Notes under the pieces: model-generated
Told to the model about the DNA's origin: nothing
The model's database searches: none
What the model saw: only the letters and a program-made list of their open reading frames with translations
Translations under genes and position numbers: made by a program
Shown here: in pieces, positions 38,483-49,043 of the stretch
Layout of the letters: the number at the start of each line of letters is the position of its first letter
Numbering within the stretch: position 1 is the stretch's first letter
DNA from: Kalmanozyma brasiliensis GHG001
Lineage: Eukaryota > Basidiomycota > Ustilaginomycetes > Ustilaginales
Direction of reading: 5' to 3'
Assembly: GCF_000497045.1 (NCBI RefSeq)
Contig: NW_015961981.1
Coordinates: 932,401 to 996,400 of the forward strand
DNA length: 64,000 nucleotides

Positions 38483-40213
38483 GGCTGGCGAGATGGTCGG
38501 GCCGGGGCGGACAGCTGCGGCGGTTGCGTGCTGAGCTAGAGTCGTGCTAGGGCCGGCGTCTCAAATGGTGCGGACGGTCGTCTGCAAGTTGCCAAGTGCA
38601 CAGTGCCACGTGGTTTCGTGCTGATCAGCGGTCTGACCTGATCGTAGCCTTCGGAGATATCGGAGCGTGTGTCAAGCTGTGCGGCGATGAGCTGTTGCGA
38701 GACCGCGAGATGGTAGTGATGGGATGAGGTGATGCAGGCGATTAACACGTCGGCTTGTGCTCATCGAGAGCGCGTTTCCGAGTTGATTCTTTTTGGTTTT
38801 GGTGGGCACAGACTGACGTCCGCCCGCGCTCTCTTCTTCGCAAGGCTTCTCGGCCTCGACGTGGGGATCCAACTGCATTCAAATTTCGAAGTGATCACTG
38901 AGCCAGCATGCAGCCACTTATCTGGCTTGCTCGCCTCCACCTAGCTGAGGATGTCCCACAGGCCCGCACCATCTGCCTGCAAACTTACTTGCTCGACGAG
39001 AGGTGCAGTCTTGCTCAGCAGCAAATATGCTTCCAAAGCACAAGCTCATGCGAGCAGGGGCGAAGGGCAACGAGGTCTAGCAGCGGGAATGGCTGAGTGC
39101 TTTGCGATGAGGGGGGCTCTGAGCCTGCGGCGCATCGCCGATACGACATCGGATCGATAAGATCGCTTTGCGCTCGCTTTCGAGAATGTGGTGCATATAC
39201 GAACTAACAGTAAAAGAAAAACGCCTTGCACCCTTTCGACAGAGCAGGGAAGGGTCACGTGTATAACTGTAAATTTCCATTTCGGCTGTTCGCAAACTGC
39301 CATTCGTAGACTCGACTGCGAGCTGCAGCCTAGATTTGTGAAAGGCGAAATGGATTAGGCAGCACGGCGCAGTGTTGCGGTCGAGGCTTGACAAGAAGGT
39401 CCAGCTGAGAGTCAGCCAAGCCGTGTTCCGCCAAGGCAGCTCAGTGCTGAGAGCTGCTCACCAAGCACCGCAGGCTTGAGAGTGAGTTCAATTCCACACC
39501 GCAGCTGGAGTGATTGCATTTCGAGATCGTTCGTCGCCATCCTTCCCGCCTCTCCCCACGACCAACCTCCCTTCAACCCCGTCGACAAATATTGTAAGTT
39601 TCAGCAACACATAGGTCGCATCAGCAGCAGGCATCACCAGTGCGAAGCATCGCAGGATCAGCAGCCTCAGAACCACACATCCGACCAGCACGCATTTCGA
39701 CCGTCCCAGTCCCAGCCAGCTATAACATCAACTACCATCCTCAGATCATTCATTCGCAACACCCACACAACACCAGCATGTACGTCAGTAGACTGGTCCC
39801 TTGGTAGACTTTCCGACACTGGCTGGACATGAAGCATTGGTGTCTGGGTCGCAGGAAAGACACTGTGTTCCACAGTCTCGGATTGGCGGGGAAGGTACAT
39901 GGCAACTTGCAGATGCTGCCTCGTAGATACCATTGTGGCTACCCAGGCTACACTACGGCAGAGCAGTCACAGGATATACTTCGATTGCGCGGCACATCTT
40001 TACCGACGGAAGGGCCGTTGGCACAAGCATGGCAGCGTCGAATAGCATCAGCCAGTTCGATCAACGTTTCGATACGGCCCGCATTCAGGACTCCATCAAC
40101 ATCCCTGCCTCTGCTGATGCGATCATCGACCAGCTTTCATCCCAGCAGCTGCGAGCAGCCTTACTGACCTCACGCCACCATCGTCTTTACAATTGACCAC
40201 CACAGTCTTCAAG
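38483..40213. promoter_or_regulatory. Divergent spacer, RBM26/27-like gene / eL20, with a candidate 5'-UTR intron
   Basis: 1731 bp without a recognisable gene. A donor GTACGT at 39780 and an acceptor ending at 40205 (TTACTGAC branch point 38-45 nt upstream, then CCACAG) would form a 426-nt intron in the 5' leader of eL20, ending eight bases before the ATG. Leader introns are common in fungal ribosomal protein genes; this one is only inferred. Confidence 0.35.
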
Positions 40214-41138
40214 ATGACTCGCCTCACTGAGTACATGGTGATCGGTCGCCACCTTCCCACCGAGAAGGAGCCCTCTCCCAAGCTCTACCGCATGAGGATC
40301 TTCGCCGTCAACAAGTCGGTCGCCGAGTCTCGTTTCTGGTACTTCGTTCGTCAGCTCCGAAAGATGAAGAAGGCCACCGGTGAGATTGTTGCCATCCACG
40401 CTGTAAGTATTCAGCGTTGCAAAAGGACATGTCGACGGGAAGAAGACCACGATCAGACCACCGCATTGGACAGCATCAGGCATCATGGCAGAAGGACGCA
40501 GATGGGCGCAAGCATTGCTGGGATTCCATCCGACAAAGATAGGTCGTACGCAACGATAACGCGTGGTCAGGATTGACGAAGGCCAGGATCGACAAAGGCC
40601 AGCTCGGACGTCATACACGGGCTCATACTGTCCCTGTGACCGTCTCGAAGTCGGCAGATGGCTTCTGTAGTCTGGCATAATGCAGCCCTGGGAGCAGGAT
40701 TTGTGGTGGCGCCGTCGGATGCAATGCTTCTCTCGACATGTCCGCGCTTTCATGACCACGTCTACGACCAGCAGACTGACCCTCCCTCCACTGATTCACC
40801 ACCCACAGATCCACGAGAAGAAGCCCCTCAAGGTCAAGAACTTCGCTGTCTGGCTGCGATACAACTCGCGATCGGGCACCCACAACATGTACAAGGAGTT
40901 CCGCGCTCTGTCGCGCTCCGAGGCTGCCGAGTCGCTGTACCAGGACATGGCTGCTCGTCACCGTGCCCGTTTCGCCTCGATCCACATCCTCAAGATTGCC
41001 GAGATTGAGAAGAACGAGGACGTGAAGCGCCCCTACATCAAGCAGCTCATGGCCCCTGGTCTCAAGTTCCCCCTCCCCCACCGTCGCCCCCGCCACGTTG
41101 GCACCTTCGCCGGCCAGCGCCCCAACACTTTCTACTAA
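40214..41138 (+). CDS. RPL20: 60S ribosomal protein eL20 (L18a), two exons
   Basis: The CDS joins 40214-40402 and 40809-41138 (172 residues, the same length as yeast L20). Exon 1 reads [20 protein letters not shown] and ends GEIVAIHA. Exon 2 starts [20 protein letters not shown] and includes [48 protein letters not shown] and ends RPNTFY, as in all eL20 proteins. The 406-nt intron has donor GTAAGT, acceptor CCACAG and phase 0. This is a structural protein of the large subunit. I looked in the intron for box C/D or H/ACA signals and saw none. Confidence 0.96.
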
Positions 41139-41459
41139 ATGCATCGCTCTTCGCCACTTGTACCATCACATATGTCGGTCGGATCGGCTCCCTGTTGCTG
41201 AACCGTCTCTCGGTCTGCACTCGGGGTTGATTTTTACACACTCGCACATCCACACATACATATCAGCACGGGACATTCGTCACGACGATCGCCCTGTGTA
41301 CACATCTCTCCACGACGCTGTCGGGAGGGATACAAAATTCACTGCTGTTGGCAATGTCAATTTGCTTCTCGATCTGTTCTCCCGAAAGTGTGGCTGTGGA
41401 CTCTTCGCGATGGTGTGTCATTGGTACGTTGATAAGAATACAGTGAGATGTTTCGAGGT
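41139..41459. other. Convergent spacer, eL20 / UBE2S-like
   Basis: 3' flanks of two convergent genes. Nothing else seen. Confidence 0.5.
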
Positions 41460-42107
41460 TTACAGTCGGCGTAAGCCGCGCTTAGGTGCTGCTGAGACGG
41501 ATTTGGCTGCTTTGATGGTGTGCGGTGTCGCTGCCGATGCGGATGCTGAGCATGACACAGGCAGTGTCGGCACAACCGACGGTCTTGCTGGTTCGGACGC
41601 TGCGACTCGACCCTGCTCTGCCTTGTCCTCCTCGAAGCAAGCAGGCCTCTTTTCGGCGTGCACACTCGTCCACAACCTCGCTGTCTCCTCGTACGTCGCC
41701 CAGTCCTCCTGCATCAACCTGCTCGCCTCGGCATCCAGCGCACTGTCCGGGTTCGGCTCCACCAACAGACAACGAATCGTCACGAGAATCCGCTCTATCC
41801 CGTACTCGCGCTTCCAGTCCTTCTTGAGACTCGATACGCAGATCTCCCCGCTCCGTGAGACGTTGGGGTGGAAGATGGGGGTGGCAAACCGACAGATGGG
41901 GGGTGCATTGGGGAAGTCGACGCCATCGAAATTGAATGTGACCCGAAAGAAGCCCCCGGCATAAGGCGTGGATGGGGGACCCAGGATCCAGCCGGAGAAG
42001 GAGAGGATGTCGGCTTCCGAGAGAGCGACACGGATGTCTGCGGGCGGGTTGCGTTGCAAAGAGGTAAGTTCGCGCAGGAGCGCCTTGACCGTCGTCGGAG
42101 AGACCAT
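41460..42107 (-). CDS. UBE2S-type ubiquitin-conjugating enzyme with C-terminal LRRL
   Basis: A 215-residue E2. The UBC fold (1-150) includes GPPSTPYAGGFFRV, the HPN motif (80-82) and catalytic C90 in SGEICVSSLKKDWKREYGI, then LVTIRCLLVEPNPDSALD and EASRLMQEDWATYEETARLW. These match human UBE2S, including ICVxxLKxDW and the PNPxSALxxEAxRL segment. The tail is Ala/Ser-rich and basic and ends KRGLRRL; UBE2S ends KRALRRL. In animals this tail docks UBE2S on the anaphase-promoting complex, where it extends K11-linked ubiquitin chains. So an APC/C elongating E2 is the likely function. Budding yeast has no UBE2S. Confidence 0.87.
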   Translation of the reverse strand: MVSPTTVKALLRELTSLQRNPPADIRVALSEADILSFSGWILGPPSTPYAGGFFRVTFNFDGVDFPNAPPICRFATPIFHPNVSRSGEICVSSLKKDWKREYGIERILVTIRCLLVEPNPDSALDAEASRLMQEDWATYEETARLWTSVHAEKRPACFEEDKAEQGRVAASEPARPSVVPTLPVSCSASASAATPHTIKAAKSVSAAPKRGLRRL

Positions 42108-44326
42108 CGTTTGTTCTGAGGGTGCAAAGGGTCCAGCGAGAGCCTATGAGGGATGGTGCTCTGGCGAGATTCGGAGTATATATGCTACTGGTCAATGGAG
42201 ATGATGCGGCGCGGTGTCAAATTGCTGATTGACGTCGTGCGGGGAGATAGAGTTGATGCCGAAGGATGACGACGAGGACGTTGGTGATGATGCTGCCTAG
42301 AAGTGTTGGACTTTTGGTGTTGAACTTCTATTAAGGTTTGGCGACAAGCAAGGGTTCAGCATGCCCCGATTCAGGGTCGTGCCGATTGGGGCTCTCAGGT
42401 CTCTCCACCCTGCTGCCATGACCGTCAACCCCAGTCCAGCTCAAAGAGGTTGCCAGTCATGACGAAGCAGGCCAGCTTCAATGATGTCCAGGCGATGCGC
42501 TCAGGTGTTCAAGGTGTGTTGGCACTTATAGAAACGCTGGCGCAAAGGTCGCATTGTATGGTGGGCTTTTTGCGACCTCAATTCGCCCCTTCATTTTCGT
42601 GGCAGCATTTCATAGAAACAGTTCTATTCGTAAGCAGGGCCCTCTGTTTCATAGTCTGAACGCTTGATGAAGGTGCGGTGTGCACAAGCTGACACTGGTT
42701 GAGAGTCTGGGCGGACGAAGTCCTTCGGAGAAGCCGACGGCGGACCAATGCGCTGCGTGCTGACGATCCGTCCCGACGTGGAAGGGTGTGAATGCATCAA
42801 CAAGAGCGCGTCATCGTCGTGTGAGCTGTGTGTGCGTCGTCTCCCGGGACAACTCTTCCGCGAATCGCTCTTTGAAAAGAGGGAAAAGGAGCTCAGCAGC
42901 ACAACAGCTCTAACCGCCTCGGATCGCTTCCGATCGGAAATTCCGCTCCATTCTCTAGCATCTCCGCTGGCCCCTTTTGCACCGGTGCGGAACGCCCAAG
43001 TGCAGCGCGAGATTCAAGCAGAGCAGCGGATCAGCCGTGGCTTCAGAGCGGATGTTCCGCGGTTCACACGGCACCCTCCGTCAGCAGCAACATCAGCAGC
43101 AGCTTCACCCACATAGAACCTGTCCACGCCTCTTACGACGCATCAGAGCAGAGCACAAGTGTCTACACTCGGACAATAGCGCATCCGACATGCAGGCGTC
43201 ACGCACGTCGCATGGTCTTGTTTGCTCTGTCACACGCATCGTCGTCGCTGTTTCCCATCGTGAATCGCGGTCATCCGTCCGCTCCTGCTCTGACAAATGC
43301 ATTTCGGTCCATCCGCGGACCTGGCTGTCGCACGATTGTCATTCGGACATGTTACTCGACAATGTGCTTTTGGGCTGATCTGCATCAGCGGATCAACACC
43401 ACGGATCATCACCATGAAAGACATCAACGACCATGCTGCAATCTGCCATCATGCTTTTGCTGTCGGCTGTGCTAGATCAGACAGATGGCTGTGACGATGT
43501 GGTGCACTCCACCTCGATTCCCCCCCTTTTTGCTTTTAACAAAAATAAATATTAGCTCCGTCCAAGCACACGGGTACAGTCACAATGGAGCGGGATCCAA
43601 AGCTCTCTTTTTTGACCTTTCAACATGCATCAGCGGCAAGCACGCAGAACCACTTTCGGACTGAGCTTGCCGAGCGCCATTCAATCATCAAAGCTCATCC
43701 TCTCTCTTTCCATCCTTCAAGCCAAGCCTCCTGCAAGCCTCGTCTTGGCTGTACCTTGCTACTCGTACTCTGACCTCTGCCTCCTGCTTCTCTCCCACCA
43801 TCACTCCTCTCCGCCGCAGACCCCATCGACGCCGAACACCCTGACCAGCGGATTGTCCATCGAGACTCTGGCCAACCCTGGATCATCCTCAGCTGCATTC
43901 GCATTCAAAGGCGCGGCGATCTGAACCCGATTCTCTGGATCACAACCACAATCATTCTGGCAAGCGTTCATCCCGGCGTCTGGTCCGGGCGTCAGCCGCT
44001 CGTTGTCCAACATTGAACCCACTCGTTCGACTTCATTTTCCAACCAAGGATCCACGGACGCCATCAGGAACCGCAAAGAAGGACGGCATCGATCTTTCGA
44101 CGCCGCCGCCGCCGTCAAATCGGCTTCCCGCAACCTCATCTTAGCCGTGCGCCACTCTCGTATGCCACACTCTTGATCTTGCGGATCCCCTGTCGTGCTG
44201 CTTGGTTCTGGCGCTGGGCGGGCCTCATTTTCAGGATCAGCATCACATCCGGCTCCACATCCAACCACTCAACGCAACGCAACAGCTTCTCGCCGTCGGT
44301 AGGAGGTGCAGGAGCAACTTTCGAAA
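42108..44326. promoter_or_regulatory. Long divergent spacer, UBE2S-like / unknown gene
   Basis: 2.2 kb, the longest gene-free stretch in the window. It contains an AT-rich patch at about 43534-43556 (T-run, then AACAAAAATAAATATTAG) within otherwise mixed sequence, and short frames without start context, compositional bias or family resemblance. I see no transposon ends or direct repeats. Confidence 0.45.
42177..42183 (-). promoter_or_regulatory. TATA-like element upstream of the UBE2S-like gene
   Basis: TATATAT lies 70-76 nt upstream of the ATG, a plausible core promoter position. Confidence 0.4.
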
Positions 44327-46654
44327 ATGACAAGCCTCTTTGCCAGCTGGATCGGCCCCAGCAAGCTCAGCGGAGATGCAGAACAAGGGCCCACCGATCC
44401 TGGCCGACCACGAGTAACCAGCTCCGGCAATGGCCCCATGTCGCCGATCGATCGTGCCACTTCCATGACGCCCAAGGCGCACTTTCAGTACGGCTCGGAA
44501 GCAGATTGGTCGTCACGCGACCACCACCGCGAAGCCTCCGAGGCAACACTCAACGGACGCTCCATCGCAAGCAGCGAAGCAGACCATCTCTCGATGCGGT
44601 CGCATCCCTACGACGGCTCCGTCGTGAAACCGAGCGCCAGCAGACCAACATCCATGAGCGGCCCTCCCAACGAGCTCAGCCACGAACGACTCTCGGCTTT
44701 GGGCTCGACTCTTGGCGGCGTCAACAGCGAAGCAGCCTGGAGCGCCGCAGCCCCTTCCGAAGCTGCACGCAGCTCCATGGCCCGTCGTCGCAAGAAGATC
44801 GCACCACCTGAGCTGCTTGTGATCGTCAAGCCTCCTCCCAGCAAACAGAGCAACCCTCTCAACCTGCAGATCCAGCTGGTCATGCCGCAACAGCTCCAGA
44901 ACCGTCGCGAAAGCTCTCAACGAAGGGCTTCTATGGAATCATCAGCCGCGGGCAGCGAGCTCCCCACTACGCCGTCGACCGAGCTGCGCAGGAGGGATTC
45001 GATCGGGTCGACTCGTTCCGCAGGATCGGAAATTTCGACCTCGGGCTCGGTCGCATCCGCAAGCTCAGGCCGCCGTGTCACACCGCTCTACAACCTCAAC
45101 TTCCACCATATCCTGTCCACCACAGTCAGCGATGCGGGCACAGATCAGAAGGTAGCAAAGTACGTCAAGAAGGGCATTGACCTCGATGGCTTTGGCATCC
45201 TCGAACCCGCCGAGCTCATCCATGGCGTAAACGATCTAGCGACATTACAAAAGAAGGCAGCGACCGGAAGGGAATCGTTGACGGTGCAAGCCGGGAACGC
45301 CACCAACATCTCACCGAGGAGCGAGACGGACTCGTCCGGTGGTGCCGTCGACAATGGTTCTGCATTTTCAGCTCCTGCGCGCGAGGTGGCCGGTTCAGCG
45401 GCGGCAGCCTCCTCGAACGCTGAACCGCCGACTTCGTTCGAGGCCATGACGCCGGAGGCTCGCGGTGTGGAGGGCAATCTGGGTGGCAAGCTGCTCGGCA
45501 AGTTCAAACGCTTTTCGCTCGGTGTCCGTCCTAATAGCGCTGCAGGTGGTGCAGGCGGAAGCGTCTTTGGTCGCGACAGCAATGTTCCAGATCGCACCGC
45601 CACCGGTGGATCGGCACCAGCACCAAGCCTGTTCGGCAAGCTGTCGCAGCACGATGCCGTCAAAGGCCACAACACCGGCGACATCCCACAGATGCACCCT
45701 GGCGCAGGAGTTCACGATGGCAAACGCACGGAGGGGTACTTTTGGACGGTGCGCAAGTGGAATCGGCGTCCGCACGAAACTCATGCTCTTGGCAGGCAGC
45801 CAACCTCAGTGCCCGCCAAGCTGGATCTGGAAGGCTCCAACCCGGTGCTGACGAGCGTATGGAAGCGCTTCAACATGGTCAATCGCATGGGCGGGAACGA
45901 GATCCACCCACCACCCTCTTCGATTCCTGTGCGGTTCGAATGGTCGCGCAACTCTCGCAAGTCCTCGACTCGACGCCAGACCGCCGAAGCACAAGCACGG
46001 CTCCGCTCCAGCCTATCCCTCAACGCATCCGTGACGAGTGTCGACCGGCACACGGGCGAAGCGAGTCGGAGCAACGTCTCGCTCCCGCGTCAACCGAATC
46101 TGGCGACGACACAATCTCTCGGCGTTGACCAGACCAGTTCTCCGCGTCTGAGCACGGGCGATGCAGCTCGCACCTCGCGTCCCGCCTCGCTTGTCTCTGG
46201 CACAGGCCACCGTTCGCCGCGTCGCTCGCTCGAGTCGACCACCGCCGGCTCGACCATCCACCACGGCGACGAGGATTCCGGCGACGAGTCTGATCCAGAA
46301 GACAGCGAGACGCCGTGGAACTGCCACCTCGTGCTGGGACCTACTACGCGGATTCCGTTGGGAACGCTGTCTCCCGCACCGCACCATCCGAAGCTCGTCG
46401 GTCAGCTGGCGGTGCCTTTCCCGCTACCAGATCTCAGCGGCACCGGGTTGGGCCCCGACGGAGCGGGGTTGACGAGGGAGGAGCTGAAGGATGTCATCAT
46501 TGTGACGTGTCTGCATCTGATTGTGCGCGAGAGCTTCGGCGGACTGGCCAGGAGGAAGAGCGCAGCGAGCGCTGAGATCGGCACAAGCGGGACCGCGGCC
46601 AGTATGGCGAATGTCAATGGGTGGAGGCTGGCGAGTATCCCCAAGAAGGGGTAG
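44327..46654 (+). CDS. Conserved-looking protein of unknown function, 775 residues
   Basis: I do not recognise this protein. The start is the ATG at 44327 (MTSLFASWIG); the frame extends to a GTG 21 nt upstream, which is not used. Three ordered islands stand out in Ser/Ala/Arg-rich disorder. The first, about 250-300, is PLYNLNFHHILSTTVSDAGT followed by KVAKYVKKGIDLDGFGILEP. The second, about 470-545, includes GYFWTVRKWNRRPHE, VWKRFNMVNRM and IPVRFEWSRNSRKS. The third, about 663-745, includes WNCHLVLGPTTRIPLG, GQLAVPFPLPDLSG and LKDVIIVTCLHLIVRESFGG. There is no signal peptide or transmembrane span. The islands separated by linkers suggest a fungal scaffold or regulator. Confidence 0.7.
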   Translation: MTSLFASWIGPSKLSGDAEQGPTDPGRPRVTSSGNGPMSPIDRATSMTPKAHFQYGSEADWSSRDHHREASEATLNGRSIASSEADHLSMRSHPYDGSVVKPSASRPTSMSGPPNELSHERLSALGSTLGGVNSEAAWSAAAPSEAARSSMARRRKKIAPPELLVIVKPPPSKQSNPLNLQIQLVMPQQLQNRRESSQRRASMESSAAGSELPTTPSTELRRRDSIGSTRSAGSEISTSGSVASASSGRRVTPLYNLNFHHILSTTVSDAGTDQKVAKYVKKGIDLDGFGILEPAELIHGVNDLATLQKKAATGRESLTVQAGNATNISPRSETDSSGGAVDNGSAFSAPAREVAGSAAAASSNAEPPTSFEAMTPEARGVEGNLGGKLLGKFKRFSLGVRPNSAAGGAGGSVFGRDSNVPDRTATGGSAPAPSLFGKLSQHDAVKGHNTGDIPQMHPGAGVHDGKRTEGYFWTVRKWNRRPHETHALGRQPTSVPAKLDLEGSNPVLTSVWKRFNMVNRMGGNEIHPPPSSIPVRFEWSRNSRKSSTRRQTAEAQARLRSSLSLNASVTSVDRHTGEASRSNVSLPRQPNLATTQSLGVDQTSSPRLSTGDAARTSRPASLVSGTGHRSPRRSLESTTAGSTIHHGDEDSGDESDPEDSETPWNCHLVLGPTTRIPLGTLSPAPHHPKLVGQLAVPFPLPDLSGTGLGPDGAGLTREELKDVIIVTCLHLIVRESFGGLARRKSAASAEIGTSGTAASMANVNGWRLASIPKKG

Positions 46655-47056
46655 GCAACACTCGCCGCGTTCGAAGTTTGACTCGTTGCAGGCAATCGTC
46701 TCTCATCTGTGCTTCCTGCGAAGTCTTATGTATCATGTAGCATCAGACTGTCTTTCTATCTGCTGTACGGAATGGCAACGTATTCGGAAGGATCTTGTGT
46801 GTGACTGCTGTCAACGAGGAGGTGCCGGGAGAGTGCTTGCTCCACAAAAGCGAGGCGTCGGAAGTCGGAATTGGCATTTTGACGTGCAGCTCGCTGAGCT
46901 TTGTACCCTTCTTTGCCCTCACCATCCCATCCATTCGCATCGCCTCTCGGTCTCGCCACCAGACACGCACGGGTGCGACAGAGCATTTCGCTGCTAGCTT
47001 TCAACGCAGCTCGAACGCGGAGAGAGCGATAAGCCAGAAGCGAGAAGGCGGCAAAG
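46655..47056. promoter_or_regulatory. Spacer and promoter of WDR70
   Basis: 402 bp between two plus-strand genes. No recognised motif. Confidence 0.5.
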
Positions 47057-48832
47057 ATGGACGAAGCAGCGCTGCGAGCCATGATGCCGGCGTCGTTCGG
47101 GCGGCGGCCGGGCAAGAAGGCGTCCACCGCATCGGCCTCGAGATCCGCTTCTACGAGCACAGCTGGGGCTGCCAAGGATGTAGATAAAGGTCTCAGCTCG
47201 ACAGTGCTCGGCAAGCGACCTGCTGCAGCAACGGAGGAAGAGGACGACGGGCTGACGGCCGAGGAGCGGGCAGCCAACCTCGAGGCGGAGCGACAAGCCG
47301 CCGAGAGGCGAGCGAGAGGGCTCGACTCTGACTCAGACGACGACGACTCAGACGATGACTCGGACGACGACATTGGTCCACCAGCACCCCCACCAGCCTC
47401 CTCGTCAGCTCCACCTATCCCGCCACACACCCTCCCACCCACATCATCCACCACCCTCTTCGCCGGTACACACACCAAAACCCTCTCGGCGCTCACCGTC
47501 GATGCGTCCGGCTCGCGCTTCGCCCTCGGCTCGTACGACCACACGCTCTCTCTCTACGACTTCGGCGGTCTTACGTCCACCCTGAAGCCATTCCGGCTGT
47601 TTGAGCCTGTAGAGAACTACCCGGTTTTGGACCTTTCCTTCAGCCCGTCCGGGGGGACGCTGCTGGTGGTGAACGGTACGAGTCAGGCGTCGTTGTATAC
47701 GAGAGATGGTGCCGAGCTGGGGAGGTGCAAAGCGGGCGACCCGTACCTTCGGGATATGCGCAATACCACGGGTCATGTGGGCGCGCTGACGTGCGGTGCT
47801 TGGGCTGGAGAGAGGTTTGTCACGGGTGGCAGCGATAGCACGGTCCGCATCTGGGATGCCGACACGATGCAGCGTGGGCAGGACGGGATGGTGGTGTTGA
47901 AGAGCAAGCAGCGTGGCGGACGGACCAAAGTGACCGCTCTTGCGGTGCACGAGGAGCAACTCTGGGTAAGCGGGTTGGATGGTGAGCTGGGTATGTGGGA
48001 TTTGCGCGGGAATCTGAATGGGAAGCCGCGGGCGGGTGTGAGTGCGCATGAGGTAGGGAGCTGGACCAGCAGCATCGCGGTCAGTGGGGGAAAGGTGGTG
48101 ACGAGGGGAGGGGACGGAACGGTCAAACTGTGGGATACGCGGTCGATACGAGCCCCACTAGTGACGAGGAATGGGTTGGAGAACGGCTCGCCGCATACCA
48201 GTGTCATCTTTGACCCTTTCGATGCGCGAACGGTCGTGACCTGCATCTCAACGGAGAAGGCGATGGGAGGGGAGATCGTGACGCTCGACAGCCTCAACCT
48301 CGAGACGGTCTCCTCTGTGCGCACTGCCAGCCAGCCGATCCGCTTACACTGGTCTGCACCCACGGACCAGCTCTTCGCCACGCACCGCGATGGATCCCTT
48401 TCGCTTTACTACGACTCGTCTCGTTCACGCAACGGCATCCTCCTCGCGCTCGCCCGTCCCTCATCCACCACCTCATCGTTCTACGCATCCACCAACTTCG
48501 ACGGTGTCGACTCGTACCCGATCGAAATGGGCGAGAACATCGGCCAATCCGAGTCCGCAAAACGACGTAGACTGGCGAAAGACCGTGCGGATCCAACGAA
48601 GACGCGCATGCCTCAGGCGCCCATGGAAGGTAGAGGGCGAGGCGGGCGCATCGGGGCCGGCGAGATGCAGGGTACCGTGCAGAGCATCTGGGCGCCTCCC
48701 GAGGACTTAGGGGTCGATCCACGGGAGGCGCTGCTGAAGTATGCCGCTAAGGAGGGCGAGGGGGAGTTTGATAAGGCGTGGAAGAAGACTCAGCCGAAGA
48801 AGGTGTTTAGTCAGTACGAGGAGGGCGAGTAG
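47057..48832 (+). CDS. WDR70-family WD40 protein
   Basis: A 591-residue protein. A disordered N-terminus (1-135) contains the acidic run DSDSDDDDSDDDSDDD. WD40 repeats follow from FAGTHTKTLSALTVDASGSR (about 136), including FALGSYDHTLSLYDFGG, FVTGGSDSTVRIWDADT, LWVSGLDGELGMWDLRG and VTRGGDGTVKLWDTR. The C-terminal tail has DPREALLKYAAKEGEGEFDK and KKTQPKKVFSQYEEGE, the WDR70 ending. WDR70 (gastrulation-defective-1 homologue) is a nuclear protein that in fission yeast and humans works with the CUL4-DDB1 ubiquitin ligase in histone H2B ubiquitination and DNA-end resection. It is convergent with the VHS gene. Confidence 0.87.
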   Translation: MDEAALRAMMPASFGRRPGKKASTASASRSASTSTAGAAKDVDKGLSSTVLGKRPAAATEEEDDGLTAEERAANLEAERQAAERRARGLDSDSDDDDSDDDSDDDIGPPAPPPASSSAPPIPPHTLPPTSSTTLFAGTHTKTLSALTVDASGSRFALGSYDHTLSLYDFGGLTSTLKPFRLFEPVENYPVLDLSFSPSGGTLLVVNGTSQASLYTRDGAELGRCKAGDPYLRDMRNTTGHVGALTCGAWAGERFVTGGSDSTVRIWDADTMQRGQDGMVVLKSKQRGGRTKVTALAVHEEQLWVSGLDGELGMWDLRGNLNGKPRAGVSAHEVGSWTSSIAVSGGKVVTRGGDGTVKLWDTRSIRAPLVTRNGLENGSPHTSVIFDPFDARTVVTCISTEKAMGGEIVTLDSLNLETVSSVRTASQPIRLHWSAPTDQLFATHRDGSLSLYYDSSRSRNGILLALARPSSTTSSFYASTNFDGVDSYPIEMGENIGQSESAKRRRLAKDRADPTKTRMPQAPMEGRGRGGRIGAGEMQGTVQSIWAPPEDLGVDPREALLKYAAKEGEGEFDKAWKKTQPKKVFSQYEEGE

Positions 48833-48944
48833 GGACCTGCTGGGTGTCGCAGAAGAAGGAGCTTCTGATTTGGAGGAGCACTTGACACAGCGCATGCATT
48901 CACATCGAACATTCGCCCAAGGTCAACCACATCCGTCAGATCTT

Positions 48945-49008
48945 TGCACACAACACAGAGAGACACGCAGAAAGACACATAGACACACAGACACAGAGAG
49001 AGAGCCGA
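48945..49008 (+). repeat. AC/AGAC-rich microsatellite
   Basis: An imperfect purine-rich repeat (ACACAACACAGAGAGACACG, then AGACACATAGACACACAGAC and AGAGAGAGAG) in the convergent spacer between WDR70 and the VHS gene. Confidence 0.7.
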
Positions 49009-49043
49009 TGTCTGTCATGAATGCTTGGCATTGGTCCTCTGCG

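Noticed and set aside
40403..40808. Possible snoRNA in the eL20 intron
   Set aside because: No convincing box C/D or H/ACA arrangement was found by eye.
43801..44268. 155-codon minus frame with several cysteines
   Set aside because: No signal peptide or motif, and it lies in the leader region of the unknown 775-residue gene.
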